A stretch of DNA of 64,000 nt from Candidatus Kapaibacterium sp. (lineage in GTDB: Bacteria; Bacteroidota; Ignavibacteria; Kapaibacteriales; UBA2268): positions 78,725-142,724 of the forward strand of contig JAPLFL010000120.1 in assembly GCA_026390695.1 (NCBI GenBank). The letters run 5' to 3'. Shown piece after piece: positions 34,687 to 42,730 of this stretch. The notes under the pieces were generated by a model. The model was not told the DNA's origin and searched no databases. It worked only from the letters and a program-made list of their open reading frames with translations. Each line of letters begins with the position of its first letter. The stretch's first letter is position 1. The position numbers and the translations under genes are program-made.

Positions 34687-36438
34687 ATGAAATATAATAG
34701 AAATACATACGGCATTAAAAGGTCTGACCTCACAGTAAGCTCTTCACGAGAAGGAATTAGTTATTCTGCAATCCCAAATCTTTTTAAAGGATTGGGGACG
34801 GGTTTGATGAATTTATCTATTATTCTCTTCTCCATAATTTTAATTTATTGTAATTCTACACTTGCTCAAACTCCGACCGAGCAACAGTCTCCACCACAGC
34901 AGCCTCCTAAAGAGAAACCTGAAGAAAAAGCTTCAAAACCTATTGAATTGCCTGCTATTGTGATTGATGGTATTGAGCAGTTAGATGTTCGTTCCGGTAT
35001 TAAGCAGTATCCTAAAAATACCCGTGCTATGAATAAATCTGAATTAGATTCAATTAATACACTTGATAAATTGCAGCCATTCTTGTTACCTGAAGAAACT
35101 TTACCCGAAAAAAACAGTCTGCGTAAATTTAATAATGGTTACCTGATTGGTGAAATCGGTAGATATGTTAGTGCTGATATTGATGCCGGATATGATTTTA
35201 ATATATTGAATAATAAATGGTTTGCAAGGGCAGCACTTGATTATAGCAGTGGGCACGTTAACAATTCAGAGAATTTTAAATTCCTCGCTCACCTTGGCAA
35301 TGAATTTATTGCTCCCGATTCTTTCTTGCTTTTTGGTAACAGTATGACCAAGTTTAATCTTGACATATTGAATAAAAATTATAAGCTATATGGCTCATAT
35401 TCTGCTCCCAAACGAGCATTGACGAATATTGATCTTGGTGCTCATTCCGAAGGTTATTACGAAGGATTCCGATTTTTTACAGGAGCGGATATTTCAACTA
35501 TTCAAATGAGAACGACAGATGTAACTTCACCAGAGTATTCACTGGAATCATATTTAAAAATTTATAATTCAAATCATCAATATAAAATTGGTTTTTCAGG
35601 TGTTGCTGATTTTCACTCGAATAATGGACATGGAACACATTTTTTAGAAGCTGCTGCTATTGGCATGTTTGAGTTATCCGAAATTAAATTTGATTTAATG
35701 GCAGGATTTCAAACCGCCGGAAATTCAAATTCAATCGAAAGATCCGGATTTAAGGGTGAAATTCAATGCCAGTATAAGATTAATCGTGAATTCAGCTTTA
35801 ACGGAAAAATAACCAGTGGCCTGAAAAATAATAATTTAATGAATTTATTATATAATCCTTATCTAATAGATAGTGCTGTTGTTGATTATGCTTATAATTT
35901 ATTTGATATTAATTTATCTTGTTATTATCATCCAAACAGATTTATCGGCATTTCAACAGGTGCTCGTTTAGCATCTACTCATAGAACTCCCTACTATTTG
36001 TCTCAGGATTCAGCATTCTATATGGTTAAATACGGAAATTGCGTAATCGGTGAAATTTTTGTCGAAGGATTCTATGATTTTGATAAAAATACATCTTTGG
36101 TCTTTAATACTGAATTTAAATTTACTGATTTGGAAAATGGTAAAAACTTACCCTATTTTTCTCCATTAAATGTGTCGATAAATATAAAACATAATTGGTC
36201 AAACGATTTTGGCACAATTATTGGAGTGAATTATTGTGGTGCAAGGGCAATTAGCGATACAAGCAATAGTAGAATAGATGGATTTTTCGGTTTGAATCTA
36301 AATGCAGAGTACAAAATTGACAATAGAACAAAGGTTTATCTTGATGTTCGCAATCTAAGCAACTCAAGTATTTACGTATGGAATTACTATAAGGAAAGAG
36401 ATATATACGTCGCATTGGGAGCCAACTGGCAGTTCTAA
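34687..36438 (+). CDS. Outer-membrane beta-barrel protein (TonB-receptor-like)
   Basis: 583 aa from the first ATG, which gives 40 odd residues before the signal peptide MNLSIILFSIILIYCNSTLA. The ATG at 34807 gives a normal export signal and may be the real start. Mature protein: a Pro/Glu/Gln-rich linker, then about 450 residues of alternating strands, ending DIYVALGANWQF with the C-terminal Phe typical of barrels and a TonB-receptor-like 'DVRNLSNSSIYVWNY' segment. No plug domain is visible, so it is not a standard TonB-dependent transporter. It follows the TPR gene closely and precedes SPOR and TonB genes. Confidence 0.75.
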   Translation: MKYNRNTYGIKRSDLTVSSSREGISYSAIPNLFKGLGTGLMNLSIILFSIILIYCNSTLAQTPTEQQSPPQQPPKEKPEEKASKPIELPAIVIDGIEQLDVRSGIKQYPKNTRAMNKSELDSINTLDKLQPFLLPEETLPEKNSLRKFNNGYLIGEIGRYVSADIDAGYDFNILNNKWFARAALDYSSGHVNNSENFKFLAHLGNEFIAPDSFLLFGNSMTKFNLDILNKNYKLYGSYSAPKRALTNIDLGAHSEGYYEGFRFFTGADISTIQMRTTDVTSPEYSLESYLKIYNSNHQYKIGFSGVADFHSNNGHGTHFLEAAAIGMFELSEIKFDLMAGFQTAGNSNSIERSGFKGEIQCQYKINREFSFNGKITSGLKNNNLMNLLYNPYLIDSAVVDYAYNLFDINLSCYYHPNRFIGISTGARLASTHRTPYYLSQDSAFYMVKYGNCVIGEIFVEGFYDFDKNTSLVFNTEFKFTDLENGKNLPYFSPLNVSINIKHNWSNDFGTIIGVNYCGARAISDTSNSRIDGFFGLNLNAEYKIDNRTKVYLDVRNLSNSSIYVWNYYKERDIYVALGANWQF

Positions 36439-36479
36439 GCAAATCTACAACATGTTAAAATATTTACGAAATAAAATTC

Positions 36480-37838
36480 ATGGCTAAATTAAATCCAAAT
36501 AGCCTTAGACCCGAAGAGAGAATTAGCGGTTTTGAACTAACTGATAGCGAAACTTTTTTTACTTTGGATAATTATGAACAATATCCAGGTAATCTTCCTA
36601 ATTTTGATCACTTTTTTGATGAAGATGACAATCCAGAACCTGAAATAATTGAACCTGTTGTTGAAAAAGAATTAAGTCCTGAACAAGCAGAAATAGAAAC
36701 AATAATTGAAAATTCGGTTTGGGATGTTTTTAATGGTGATAAGGATGAACCTGCTGATGATAATCAAGATCAGGCAGGAAAATCGGAGTATCTCTTTCTT
36801 GATGAGACGGAAAATGAGATTGAGGAAATACAGGAGATTGATCAGCAATCCCACGAGGATGAATTAAATCAATTGATTCAAAATGATTTAAAAGAACTTT
36901 TGTCAAAAGATGTAAAAGCTGCTCAAATGAAAAAAGAACAAACTGCCATGGCTGATTTTTTAATAGCCAAACAGATTGAACAGCAGGAATCCGTCAGAGA
37001 TACAGATAATAACGCGGAAGAAACATTTATTGATCTTTCAATCCTTGAAGCCGATAAACCTTCGCGGTACGGGCTTGAAAAAACCGAGGAAACTCCGCCG
37101 CCAAAGCCGGAGAGAGTTACTGTTAAAAAGAAAGTTAAAGAACCTAAGGTTAAAAAACCAAAAACCGAGAAAAAAAGTCGTAAATTATTATTTCTGATTA
37201 TTGCTCTTCTATTAATAGCTGCAACTGCTGCTTATTTTGCGTTTTTCAATAAACCGCTTTATCAAAAAATAATTACAAGCATTCTTGGGAGCAAAAAGGA
37301 TACTACCGAAAAAATAGCATCCAATCTTCCTTCTTCGACATTCACTCAAAAACCAGCCGTCAAAGTGGTTAAACCTAAGGCCGATACTGCTAAACCGATT
37401 ATTAAAGTTGTTACTCCAAAGCCAGAGCCCAGAAAGCCGGAACCGAAAAAACCGGAACCGAAAATTGAGAAACCTAAAGAAATAAAAAAGGTAGAGCCTA
37501 AGCCAGTTCAGGAGAAACCTAAAAAAATTGAGAAGCCAAAACCTGTTATTGAAAAGAAAATTCAAAAGGAACAAGCTAAAGAGAAGGTTAAACCGTCAAT
37601 ACCAGAGGTTGATAAAGAATTTACAGTTCAGGTTTATTCCACACCATATAAAGATGATGCGGAAGAATGGCTGAAATATTTGCAAAAAAAGGGTGTGACT
37701 GGTTTTGTTACCGAGCAGAAAATTAGGGATAAACGTTGGTTCAGAGTACGTTTTGGAGCATTTAAAACATATAATGAAGCAAAATCCGCAGCATTGTCTC
37801 TTGGATTTGAGCAAAGCTGGGTCGATAGAGTTAAATAG
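36480..37838 (+). CDS. SPOR-domain membrane protein
   Basis: 452 aa. An acidic cytoplasmic half (about 1-230) is followed by one membrane helix (LLFLIIALLLIAATAAYFAF). A long Lys/Pro stretch (KPEPRKPEPKKPEPKIEKP) can span the periplasm. A C-terminal SPOR domain (FTVQVYSTPYKDDAEEWLKY, then RWFRVRFGAFKTYNEAKSAA) closes the protein. SPOR domains bind peptidoglycan freed of peptide stems, usually at division sites. It lies between the barrel gene and tonB, so it may link the envelope machine to the wall. Confidence 0.9.
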   Translation: MAKLNPNSLRPEERISGFELTDSETFFTLDNYEQYPGNLPNFDHFFDEDDNPEPEIIEPVVEKELSPEQAEIETIIENSVWDVFNGDKDEPADDNQDQAGKSEYLFLDETENEIEEIQEIDQQSHEDELNQLIQNDLKELLSKDVKAAQMKKEQTAMADFLIAKQIEQQESVRDTDNNAEETFIDLSILEADKPSRYGLEKTEETPPPKPERVTVKKKVKEPKVKKPKTEKKSRKLLFLIIALLLIAATAAYFAFFNKPLYQKIITSILGSKKDTTEKIASNLPSSTFTQKPAVKVVKPKADTAKPIIKVVTPKPEPRKPEPKKPEPKIEKPKEIKKVEPKPVQEKPKKIEKPKPVIEKKIQKEQAKEKVKPSIPEVDKEFTVQVYSTPYKDDAEEWLKYLQKKGVTGFVTEQKIRDKRWFRVRFGAFKTYNEAKSAALSLGFEQSWVDRVK

Positions 37839-37857
37839 TTTTAGGGGGGAACTATAA

Positions 37858-38631
37858 ATGACAACTCAATCTATGCATGATGATGAAGTATATTACAGTC
37901 TCAAGATTCCTTGGGATAGCAATACTGCACGAGGTTTCGGGATAGCATTAACTTGCTTGCTGATTCTCGGATTATTTTCCGCATTCTATTCTGTCAAGCC
38001 AAGCATACAAGAAAAACGAGAAATCAATTTTATTCCAGTCGAAGTGCTAAACTTTGGCCCGGGCGATGGAAGCGGTTATAGCAAAGGAAATCTGACTAAG
38101 GAAGGTGCTGCTATGAAGGGTGCGAAACCTAGTTCTGAGCTTGATGACGCAGAAAAAGCTGGGAAAACCGTGAAATCACCTCTGTCATCCGAAAATCCTG
38201 AAGATGCGATGAATATCATTGCGTCCAAACTTAAAGGGTCGGAAAAGCCTAACCCTGATAATGGTGGAGCAAATACAAAGAGCATAGGCTCGTTGCATGG
38301 ATCTCCCGATGGTCGTGGGATGGGTGAAAAAGGTTATGATGGTGGCAGCGGACAAGGTTTAGGCGATATTGAGTGGGGCGGCGGCGGCAATAGGACTGTT
38401 CTCAAAAAAGTCAAACCTTATTTTCCGGGTGGAGTAAATACTTCCGGTCAAATAAAAATCCGTTTCACCGTTCAACCCGATGGCTCAGTTAGTTCAATGG
38501 TTCCACTTCAGAAAGTAGATCCGACACTTGAACGAGCCGCAATGGAAGCCTTACGCCAGTGGAGATTCAACTCTTTGCGTGATCAGAGGCAAATGGTGGG
38601 AATAATTACTTTCAGCTTCAGGTTAAGTTAA
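37858..38631 (+). CDS. tonB: TonB-family energy transducer
   Basis: 257 aa. One N-terminal membrane helix (ARGFGIALTCLLILGLFSAF) is followed by a Gly/Lys/Pro-rich spacer of about 130 residues. The C-terminal domain has the TonB hallmarks GQIKIRFTVQPDGSVSSMVP and ERAAMEALRQWRF. The spacer is Gly-rich rather than the usual Pro-Lys. A strong AGGGGGG site precedes the start. No ExbB/ExbD genes are adjacent, so the energising partners are elsewhere. Confidence 0.85.
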   Translation: MTTQSMHDDEVYYSLKIPWDSNTARGFGIALTCLLILGLFSAFYSVKPSIQEKREINFIPVEVLNFGPGDGSGYSKGNLTKEGAAMKGAKPSSELDDAEKAGKTVKSPLSSENPEDAMNIIASKLKGSEKPNPDNGGANTKSIGSLHGSPDGRGMGEKGYDGGSGQGLGDIEWGGGGNRTVLKKVKPYFPGGVNTSGQIKIRFTVQPDGSVSSMVPLQKVDPTLERAAMEALRQWRFNSLRDQRQMVGIITFSFRLS

Positions 38632-38666
38632 GATTGTTCAAAAATATTTTACATATCTTCTCAAAC

Positions 38667-38804
38667 ATGCCACTATTCCTACAAATTGGAATAGCCGTCC
38701 TTGTTTTCCTGCTTTTAATCTCAATAATCAAAAAGGCGCTTAAGATAACTTTATATTTAATAGCGATAATTCTAATTATTTTCGTAATTTTGAGTTTGAT
38801 TTAA
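38667..38804 (+). CDS. 45-aa hydrophobic protein
   Basis: MPLFLQIGIAVLVFLLL and LYLIAIILIIFVILSLI form two short membrane helices separated by KKALK. It lies between tonB and ugd on the same strand. There is no good ribosome-binding site, so it may be a chance frame. A TAATTTTG box that could serve ugd overlaps its last codons. Confidence 0.3.
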   Translation: MPLFLQIGIAVLVFLLLISIIKKALKITLYLIAIILIIFVILSLI

Positions 38805-38839
38805 GTACAATTTGTGATTATTTAAACGGATTTTTTTGT

Positions 38840-40186
38840 ATGTCATATAACATTGGAATTATTGGTACCGGTTATGTAGGTTTGGTGACCGGCACATGCT
38901 TTGCTGAAACCGGAAACACTGTCTATTGCTGCGATATTGATGAGTCAAAGATTAGTAAACTTAATAATGGCACCTGCCCTATCTATGAACCTGGTCTTGA
39001 ACATCTGATTAAACAAAATGTAAACGATGAAAGATTGTATTTTACTACCGATATTAGAAGTACCGTTAAGTTTGCCCCTATAATTTTTCTATGCCTTCCA
39101 ACCCCACCGAATGAGGATGGATCGGCCGATCTGCAGCATGTGCTTCATGTTGCCGAACAGATTGCTAATATTATTAAAGAAGAAGGAATAACCGATAAGA
39201 AAATTGTTCTTAATAAGAGCACTGTTCCAGTAGATACTGCTGTGAAGGTGAGAAATATTTTTAATTCGATTTTACCTGTTGATCAAGTGGAAGTGGCCAG
39301 CAATCCTGAGTTCCTAAGAGAGGGTTTTGCAATTGAAGATTCGATGAAACCCGAACGAATCGTTGTTGGTACAAGAAGTAAATATGTTGAAGAAATTATG
39401 CTTGATCTTTATTCTCCCTTCGTCAGAAGCGGCAATCCGATTATTATTATGGATGAAAGATCTGCCGAAATTACAAAATATGCAGCAAATAGTTTCTTAG
39501 CAATTAAAATATCTTTTATGAACGACCTGTCGCAGTATTGCGAAAAGGTTGGCGCTGATATTGAAAAAATCAGAATCGGTATAGGAGCGGATTCCCGAAT
39601 CGGGAAAAGATTTTTATTTGCTGGATTGGGCTATGGTGGCTCTTGTTTCCCAAAAGATGTTCGTGCATTAATGTATTCGACCGAATTGGTGGATACTCCA
39701 TTATCTATTGTCAGAGCAGCTTATAATGTGAATCATAATCAGCAGGAAAAATTCTTCCAAAAAATACAGAATCGCTTTGAAGGCAATCTTGCAGGTCGCC
39801 AATTTGTTGTTTGGGGGCTTGCTTTTAAACCAAATACCGATGATACCCGCGAGGCACCTGCTTTTGCACTTATAGAGAAATTACTTGCAGCAGGAGCGTC
39901 AGTCAGTGCTTTTGATCAGGAAGCAATGGCCAATACACGAATTCATTTCGGTGATCAAATTAAATATGCCAAAAACATGTATGATTGCATTCCCGATGCA
40001 GATGCTCTGATTGTGGCTACTGAATGGAATGTATTCCGCAATCCTGATTTTAAAAAATTAAAGGCTAATATGAAAACTCCGATCATATTCGATGGTCGTA
40101 ATCTTTATGAATTGGACGAAATGGAAAAACTTGGCTTTGAGTATTATTGCGTGGGTCGCAGATCGGTGATTCCGAAAAGTTTATAA
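38840..40186 (+). CDS. ugd: UDP-glucose 6-dehydrogenase
   Basis: 448 aa. It oxidises UDP-glucose to UDP-glucuronate with two NAD+, for capsule, exopolysaccharide or lipid glycan synthesis. The N-terminal Rossmann motif is GIIGTGYVGLVTGTCFAE. The substrate-binding NPEFLREG and the catalytic Cys269 in GGSCFPKD are intact. The C-terminal UDP-binding domain includes WGLAFKPNTDDTREAP. Single gene ending in a strong terminator. Confidence 0.96.
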   Translation: MSYNIGIIGTGYVGLVTGTCFAETGNTVYCCDIDESKISKLNNGTCPIYEPGLEHLIKQNVNDERLYFTTDIRSTVKFAPIIFLCLPTPPNEDGSADLQHVLHVAEQIANIIKEEGITDKKIVLNKSTVPVDTAVKVRNIFNSILPVDQVEVASNPEFLREGFAIEDSMKPERIVVGTRSKYVEEIMLDLYSPFVRSGNPIIIMDERSAEITKYAANSFLAIKISFMNDLSQYCEKVGADIEKIRIGIGADSRIGKRFLFAGLGYGGSCFPKDVRALMYSTELVDTPLSIVRAAYNVNHNQQEKFFQKIQNRFEGNLAGRQFVVWGLAFKPNTDDTREAPAFALIEKLLAAGASVSAFDQEAMANTRIHFGDQIKYAKNMYDCIPDADALIVATEWNVFRNPDFKKLKANMKTPIIFDGRNLYELDEMEKLGFEYYCVGRRSVIPKSL

Positions 40187-40205
40187 AGTGTGTAAAGTGT
40201 GATCT

Positions 40206-40245
40206 ATAGCCAGTCGCTTGTAATGAGAGACTGGCTATTTTATTT
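40206..40245 (+). terminator. Rho-independent terminator of ugd
   Basis: ATAGCCAGTC, 13 bases, GACTGGCTAT, then TTTATTT. Ten-base perfect stem 20 bp after the stop codon. Confidence 0.9.
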
Positions 40246-40302
40246 AGAAATTAAACCCAGATTAATCATTAGAAAGTTCGAATTATCCAAATATTGGTGT
40301 AG

Positions 40303-40322
40303 GGGCACGGTTTGCCGTGCCC
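40303..40322. repeat. GGGCACGG/CCGTGCCC hairpin
   Basis: Eight-base perfect arms around TTTG. It is a common intergenic hairpin type, with no T-run, so probably a repeat rather than a terminator. Confidence 0.6.
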
Positions 40323-40335
40323 TCTTTGAGTAATG

Positions 40336-40452
40336 TCATTTCCTATTTGAAAATAATCGTTAAAACAGACGAGGACGTCTGTTCTACTTTGATTTATAGT
40401 AGCTTAGGCGTCCTCATCTGAGCTTGATTTTTTTTTCAGAAATAGGAAATGA
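40336..40452. mobile_element. MITE-like element carrying a GACGAGGACGTC core
   Basis: The ends TCATTTCCTATTTGAAA and TTTCAGAAATAGGAAATGA are inverted repeats. The inside is a long hairpin, CAGACGAGGACGTCTG ... GGCGTCCTCATCTG, with a GTAG/CTAC inner stem. The element at 50113 has the same ends and nearly the same core. The flanking 7-mers do not match, so any target duplication has decayed. Confidence 0.75.
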
Positions 40453-40626
40453 TATAAGATATACCTTTGTTGAGGCGGGTTCTGAACCCGCCACTACGGC
40501 TATTATCAAATTAGTATTTTTTTCTATTGAATTATCTGGGTTAAACAGAACAATTCCTGAAAAAGTGAAAATGACTGTCATTCCTGCGAATCAGCTTGTG
40601 TAAAAACGCACAACTTCTACTGAATT

Positions 40627-40699
40627 GTCATTCCCGCGCATGCGGGAATCCCCATCCAGTGCGAATCTTAGGGGATTCCTGCATTCGCGTCAATGACAA
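40627..40699. repeat. REP-like element (CCCGCGCATGCGGG / CCTGCATTCGCG)
   Basis: TGTCATTCCCGCGCATGCGG, a CCAGTGCGAATC spacer and a degenerate ATTCCTGCATTCGCGTCAAT arm. Same family as 24497-24569. A partial unit precedes it at 40577. Confidence 0.8.
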
Positions 40700-40917
40700 T
40701 CATGCTTTTCTTCTTGTACCTAAATTCTCGCTTGGGAGTAATAAGCGTCCCAAAGCAAGAGCTTTGCAGGGATGGGTAAGCTACAACTTGGTAATAATAT
40801 TATGCTATTAGATAAAATTTCGTTACTAATTAAGTTAGCCTAAAATACACATTAGGAAATACTTAAAAATTATTTCTAATTAACTGAATTAATTAATGTT
40901 TAGAATGATTAATTTTA

Positions 40918-40948
40918 TTGTTTTATTATATTTTTTTTCGTAATTTTG
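40918..40948 (+). promoter_or_regulatory. Bacteroidota-type promoter of the Rieske operon
   Basis: TTG, 20 nt, TAATTTTG: the same boxes and spacing as before the DUF971 gene. It leaves a leader of about 200 nt before the first ATG, long enough for regulation, although I saw no recognisable riboswitch in it. Confidence 0.4.
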
Positions 40949-41161
40949 ATCTGGTTATTTAATGTTTTATAGGAATAAAGAAAAAATTATGGTTAACCGA
41001 ATGAAAAATAATAGTCAAACTAAAACTCCATAATTTAATTAATAATAATGCTTTAATGATGTCGAAAATTAAACATATAACTCCAAAATTTAGTTTAAAA
41101 TACATGAGAATGTCAAATTTTTTCTTGTTAAAATTGCTTTATTAATTAAAAGAAAGGTATC

Positions 41162-41626
41162 ATGACTTTAAATGAGATTACTAAGTTAAAGGAGAGCGGT
41201 TCGAGGAGGGATTTTCTCAATCTCATGCTCGGGGCTGCTGTAGCACCATGGCTTATATCAATGGTCTATCCTGTTTATCGTTATCTCGAACCTCCCAAGG
41301 TCGAAGAGGTTAAGGTAACCAATGTAAAAGTTGGGAAAGTTAACGATATGGAAAAAGAAAGCGGTAAAATTGTTAAATTCGGGACTAAACCTGTTTTGGT
41401 CGTTCGCATGAGTGATGGCTCCTACAAAGCATTTTCAGCATCGTGTACTCATCTTGATTGTATTGTTCAATACCGTAAAGAATATGGCCAGATCTATTGC
41501 GCATGCCATAATGGGCGTTACGACCTAACCGGTAAAAATGTTAGTGGGCCGCCTCCAAGGCCACTGGAGCAATATTCAATAGCTGTAAAAGGAGATGAAG
41601 TTATTGTATTCAAGGAGGCAAGTTAA
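41162..41626 (+). CDS. Rieske iron-sulfur protein
   Basis: 154 aa. A twin-arginine-like anchor (SRRDFLNLMLGAAVAPWLIS) is followed by the soluble domain with both cluster motifs, CTHLDC (95-100) and CACHNG (113-118), and the GPPPRPLEQY end. The Cys residues needed for the disulfide of high-potential Rieske proteins are present. It accepts electrons from quinol in the cytochrome b/Rieske module and passes them to c-type haems. First gene of the operon; AAAGGTATC lies just before the ATG. Confidence 0.95.
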   Translation: MTLNEITKLKESGSRRDFLNLMLGAAVAPWLISMVYPVYRYLEPPKVEEVKVTNVKVGKVNDMEKESGKIVKFGTKPVLVVRMSDGSYKAFSASCTHLDCIVQYRKEYGQIYCACHNGRYDLTGKNVSGPPPRPLEQYSIAVKGDEVIVFKEAS

Positions 41627-41627
41627 A

Positions 41628-42719
41628 ATGAGTAATAAACCTAATATTATTGATAAAGCTTACAACTGGCTTGATAATAGATTTCAACTTAATGATTTAG
41701 TTCATTTTTTGCAGAAAAAATCAGTCCCCAAATTCAGGTCTTCAATCTGGTATTATATGGGTGGGATTGCATTAGTATTATTTATAATACAGGTTTTGAG
41801 CGGTATTTTGCTTCTGATGTACTACAAAGGTACGGAAGATCAGGCATTCGAGAGCGTTCAATTTATTATTACCAAGGTTCATTTCGGCTGGTTGGTGCGC
41901 TCAGTGCACAGTTGGTCAGCTAACCTGATGGTATTTTTTGCATTTTTACACATGTTTTCAGTGTTTTTCTTCAAATCCTTCCGCCAGCCGAGAGAATTGA
42001 CATGGTACACGGGTTTTATTATGTTGCTGATGTGCTTTGGATTTGGCTTTAGTGGCTATTTGTTGCCGTGGAACGAATTATCTTTCTTTGCAACAAAAAT
42101 CGGAACCGATATGGTTGGTCAGGTTCCGCTTGTCGGGCACTGGATGCTGAGATTATTGCGTGGTGGCGAGGATGTAACCGGAGCGACTTTATCACGGTTC
42201 TACGGGATTCATGTTGCTGTGTTACCATTGATATTTACAAGTTTGCTAACTGCTCATTTAATTTTCATACAAAGACAAGGCATGCACGAACCTGAAAGCT
42301 GGAAAAATAAAGCCGAATCAGAGAAAACTTATATGCCGTTTTTCCCGAATTTTATTCTTAGAGACTTACTGCTGTGGCTGATAGTTTTGAATTTATTAGC
42401 AATGCTTGCGGTTTATTTCCCATGGGAATTAGGTCATAAAGCTAATGCTTTTGCTCCGGCACCAAAGGGGATCAGACCCGAATGGTATTTTCTATTTATG
42501 TTTCAGGCATTAAAATTTATACCCGGTAAAATTGGCCCGATTGATGGTGAATTGATAGGCTTGGCATTGTTCGGAGCTGCCGGATTACTCTGGTTTTTAG
42601 TGCCTTTTTGGGATAGAAAAAACCAATCTGTTCAGTGGAACAAGAAACTGAATTATATAGGGATTTTTGTTGTCATGTTTATAATTGTCTTTACCATACT
42701 CGGTATAATATTGGAATAA
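41628..42719 (+). CDS. Cytochrome b (fused b6 plus subunit IV type)
   Basis: 363 aa from the ATG 2 bp after the Rieske stop (AAGGAGG upstream). Eight or so membrane helices. The two pairs of haem-ligating His are in HSWSANLMVFFAFLH and GIHVAVLPLIFTSLLTAH, 14 residues apart in the second pair as in b6-type proteins. The Qo-site PEWY is in RPEWYFLFMF. The C-terminal subunit-IV part is continuous with the b6 part. It oxidises menaquinol across the membrane with the Rieske protein. No cytochrome c1 follows; a multihaem cytochrome takes its place. Confidence 0.95.
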   Translation: MSNKPNIIDKAYNWLDNRFQLNDLVHFLQKKSVPKFRSSIWYYMGGIALVLFIIQVLSGILLLMYYKGTEDQAFESVQFIITKVHFGWLVRSVHSWSANLMVFFAFLHMFSVFFFKSFRQPRELTWYTGFIMLLMCFGFGFSGYLLPWNELSFFATKIGTDMVGQVPLVGHWMLRLLRGGEDVTGATLSRFYGIHVAVLPLIFTSLLTAHLIFIQRQGMHEPESWKNKAESEKTYMPFFPNFILRDLLLWLIVLNLLAMLAVYFPWELGHKANAFAPAPKGIRPEWYFLFMFQALKFIPGKIGPIDGELIGLALFGAAGLLWFLVPFWDRKNQSVQWNKKLNYIGIFVVMFIIVFTILGIILE

Positions 42720-42730
42720 GGGAGAAAAAA

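Larger units (their letters stand above)
40187..41161. other. Repeat-rich spacer before the respiratory operon
   Basis: About 975 bp with no gene. It holds the ugd terminator, the GGGCACGG hairpin, a MITE-like element, a GGCGGGTTC-GAACCCGCC palindrome near 40474-40492, and a REP unit. The last 250 bp are AT-rich and hold the operon promoter. A 71-codon frame near 40596 only translates repeats. Confidence 0.6.

Noticed and set aside
37212..37574. 120-codon minus-strand frame rich in Phe, Arg and Leu
   Set aside because: Shadow of the Lys/Pro repeats in the SPOR gene on the other strand.
38076..38285. 69-codon minus-strand frame inside tonB
   Set aside because: Shadow of the Gly/Ser-rich spacer; no supporting signal.
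40596..40811. 71-codon plus-strand gene before the respiratory operon
   Set aside because: It translates a REP unit (HSRACGNPHP) and has no ribosome-binding site.
42635..42730. 32-codon N-terminal extension of the first 11-haem cytochrome
   Set aside because: It overlaps cytochrome b; the ATG at 42731 has a ribosome-binding site and starts a good signal peptide.
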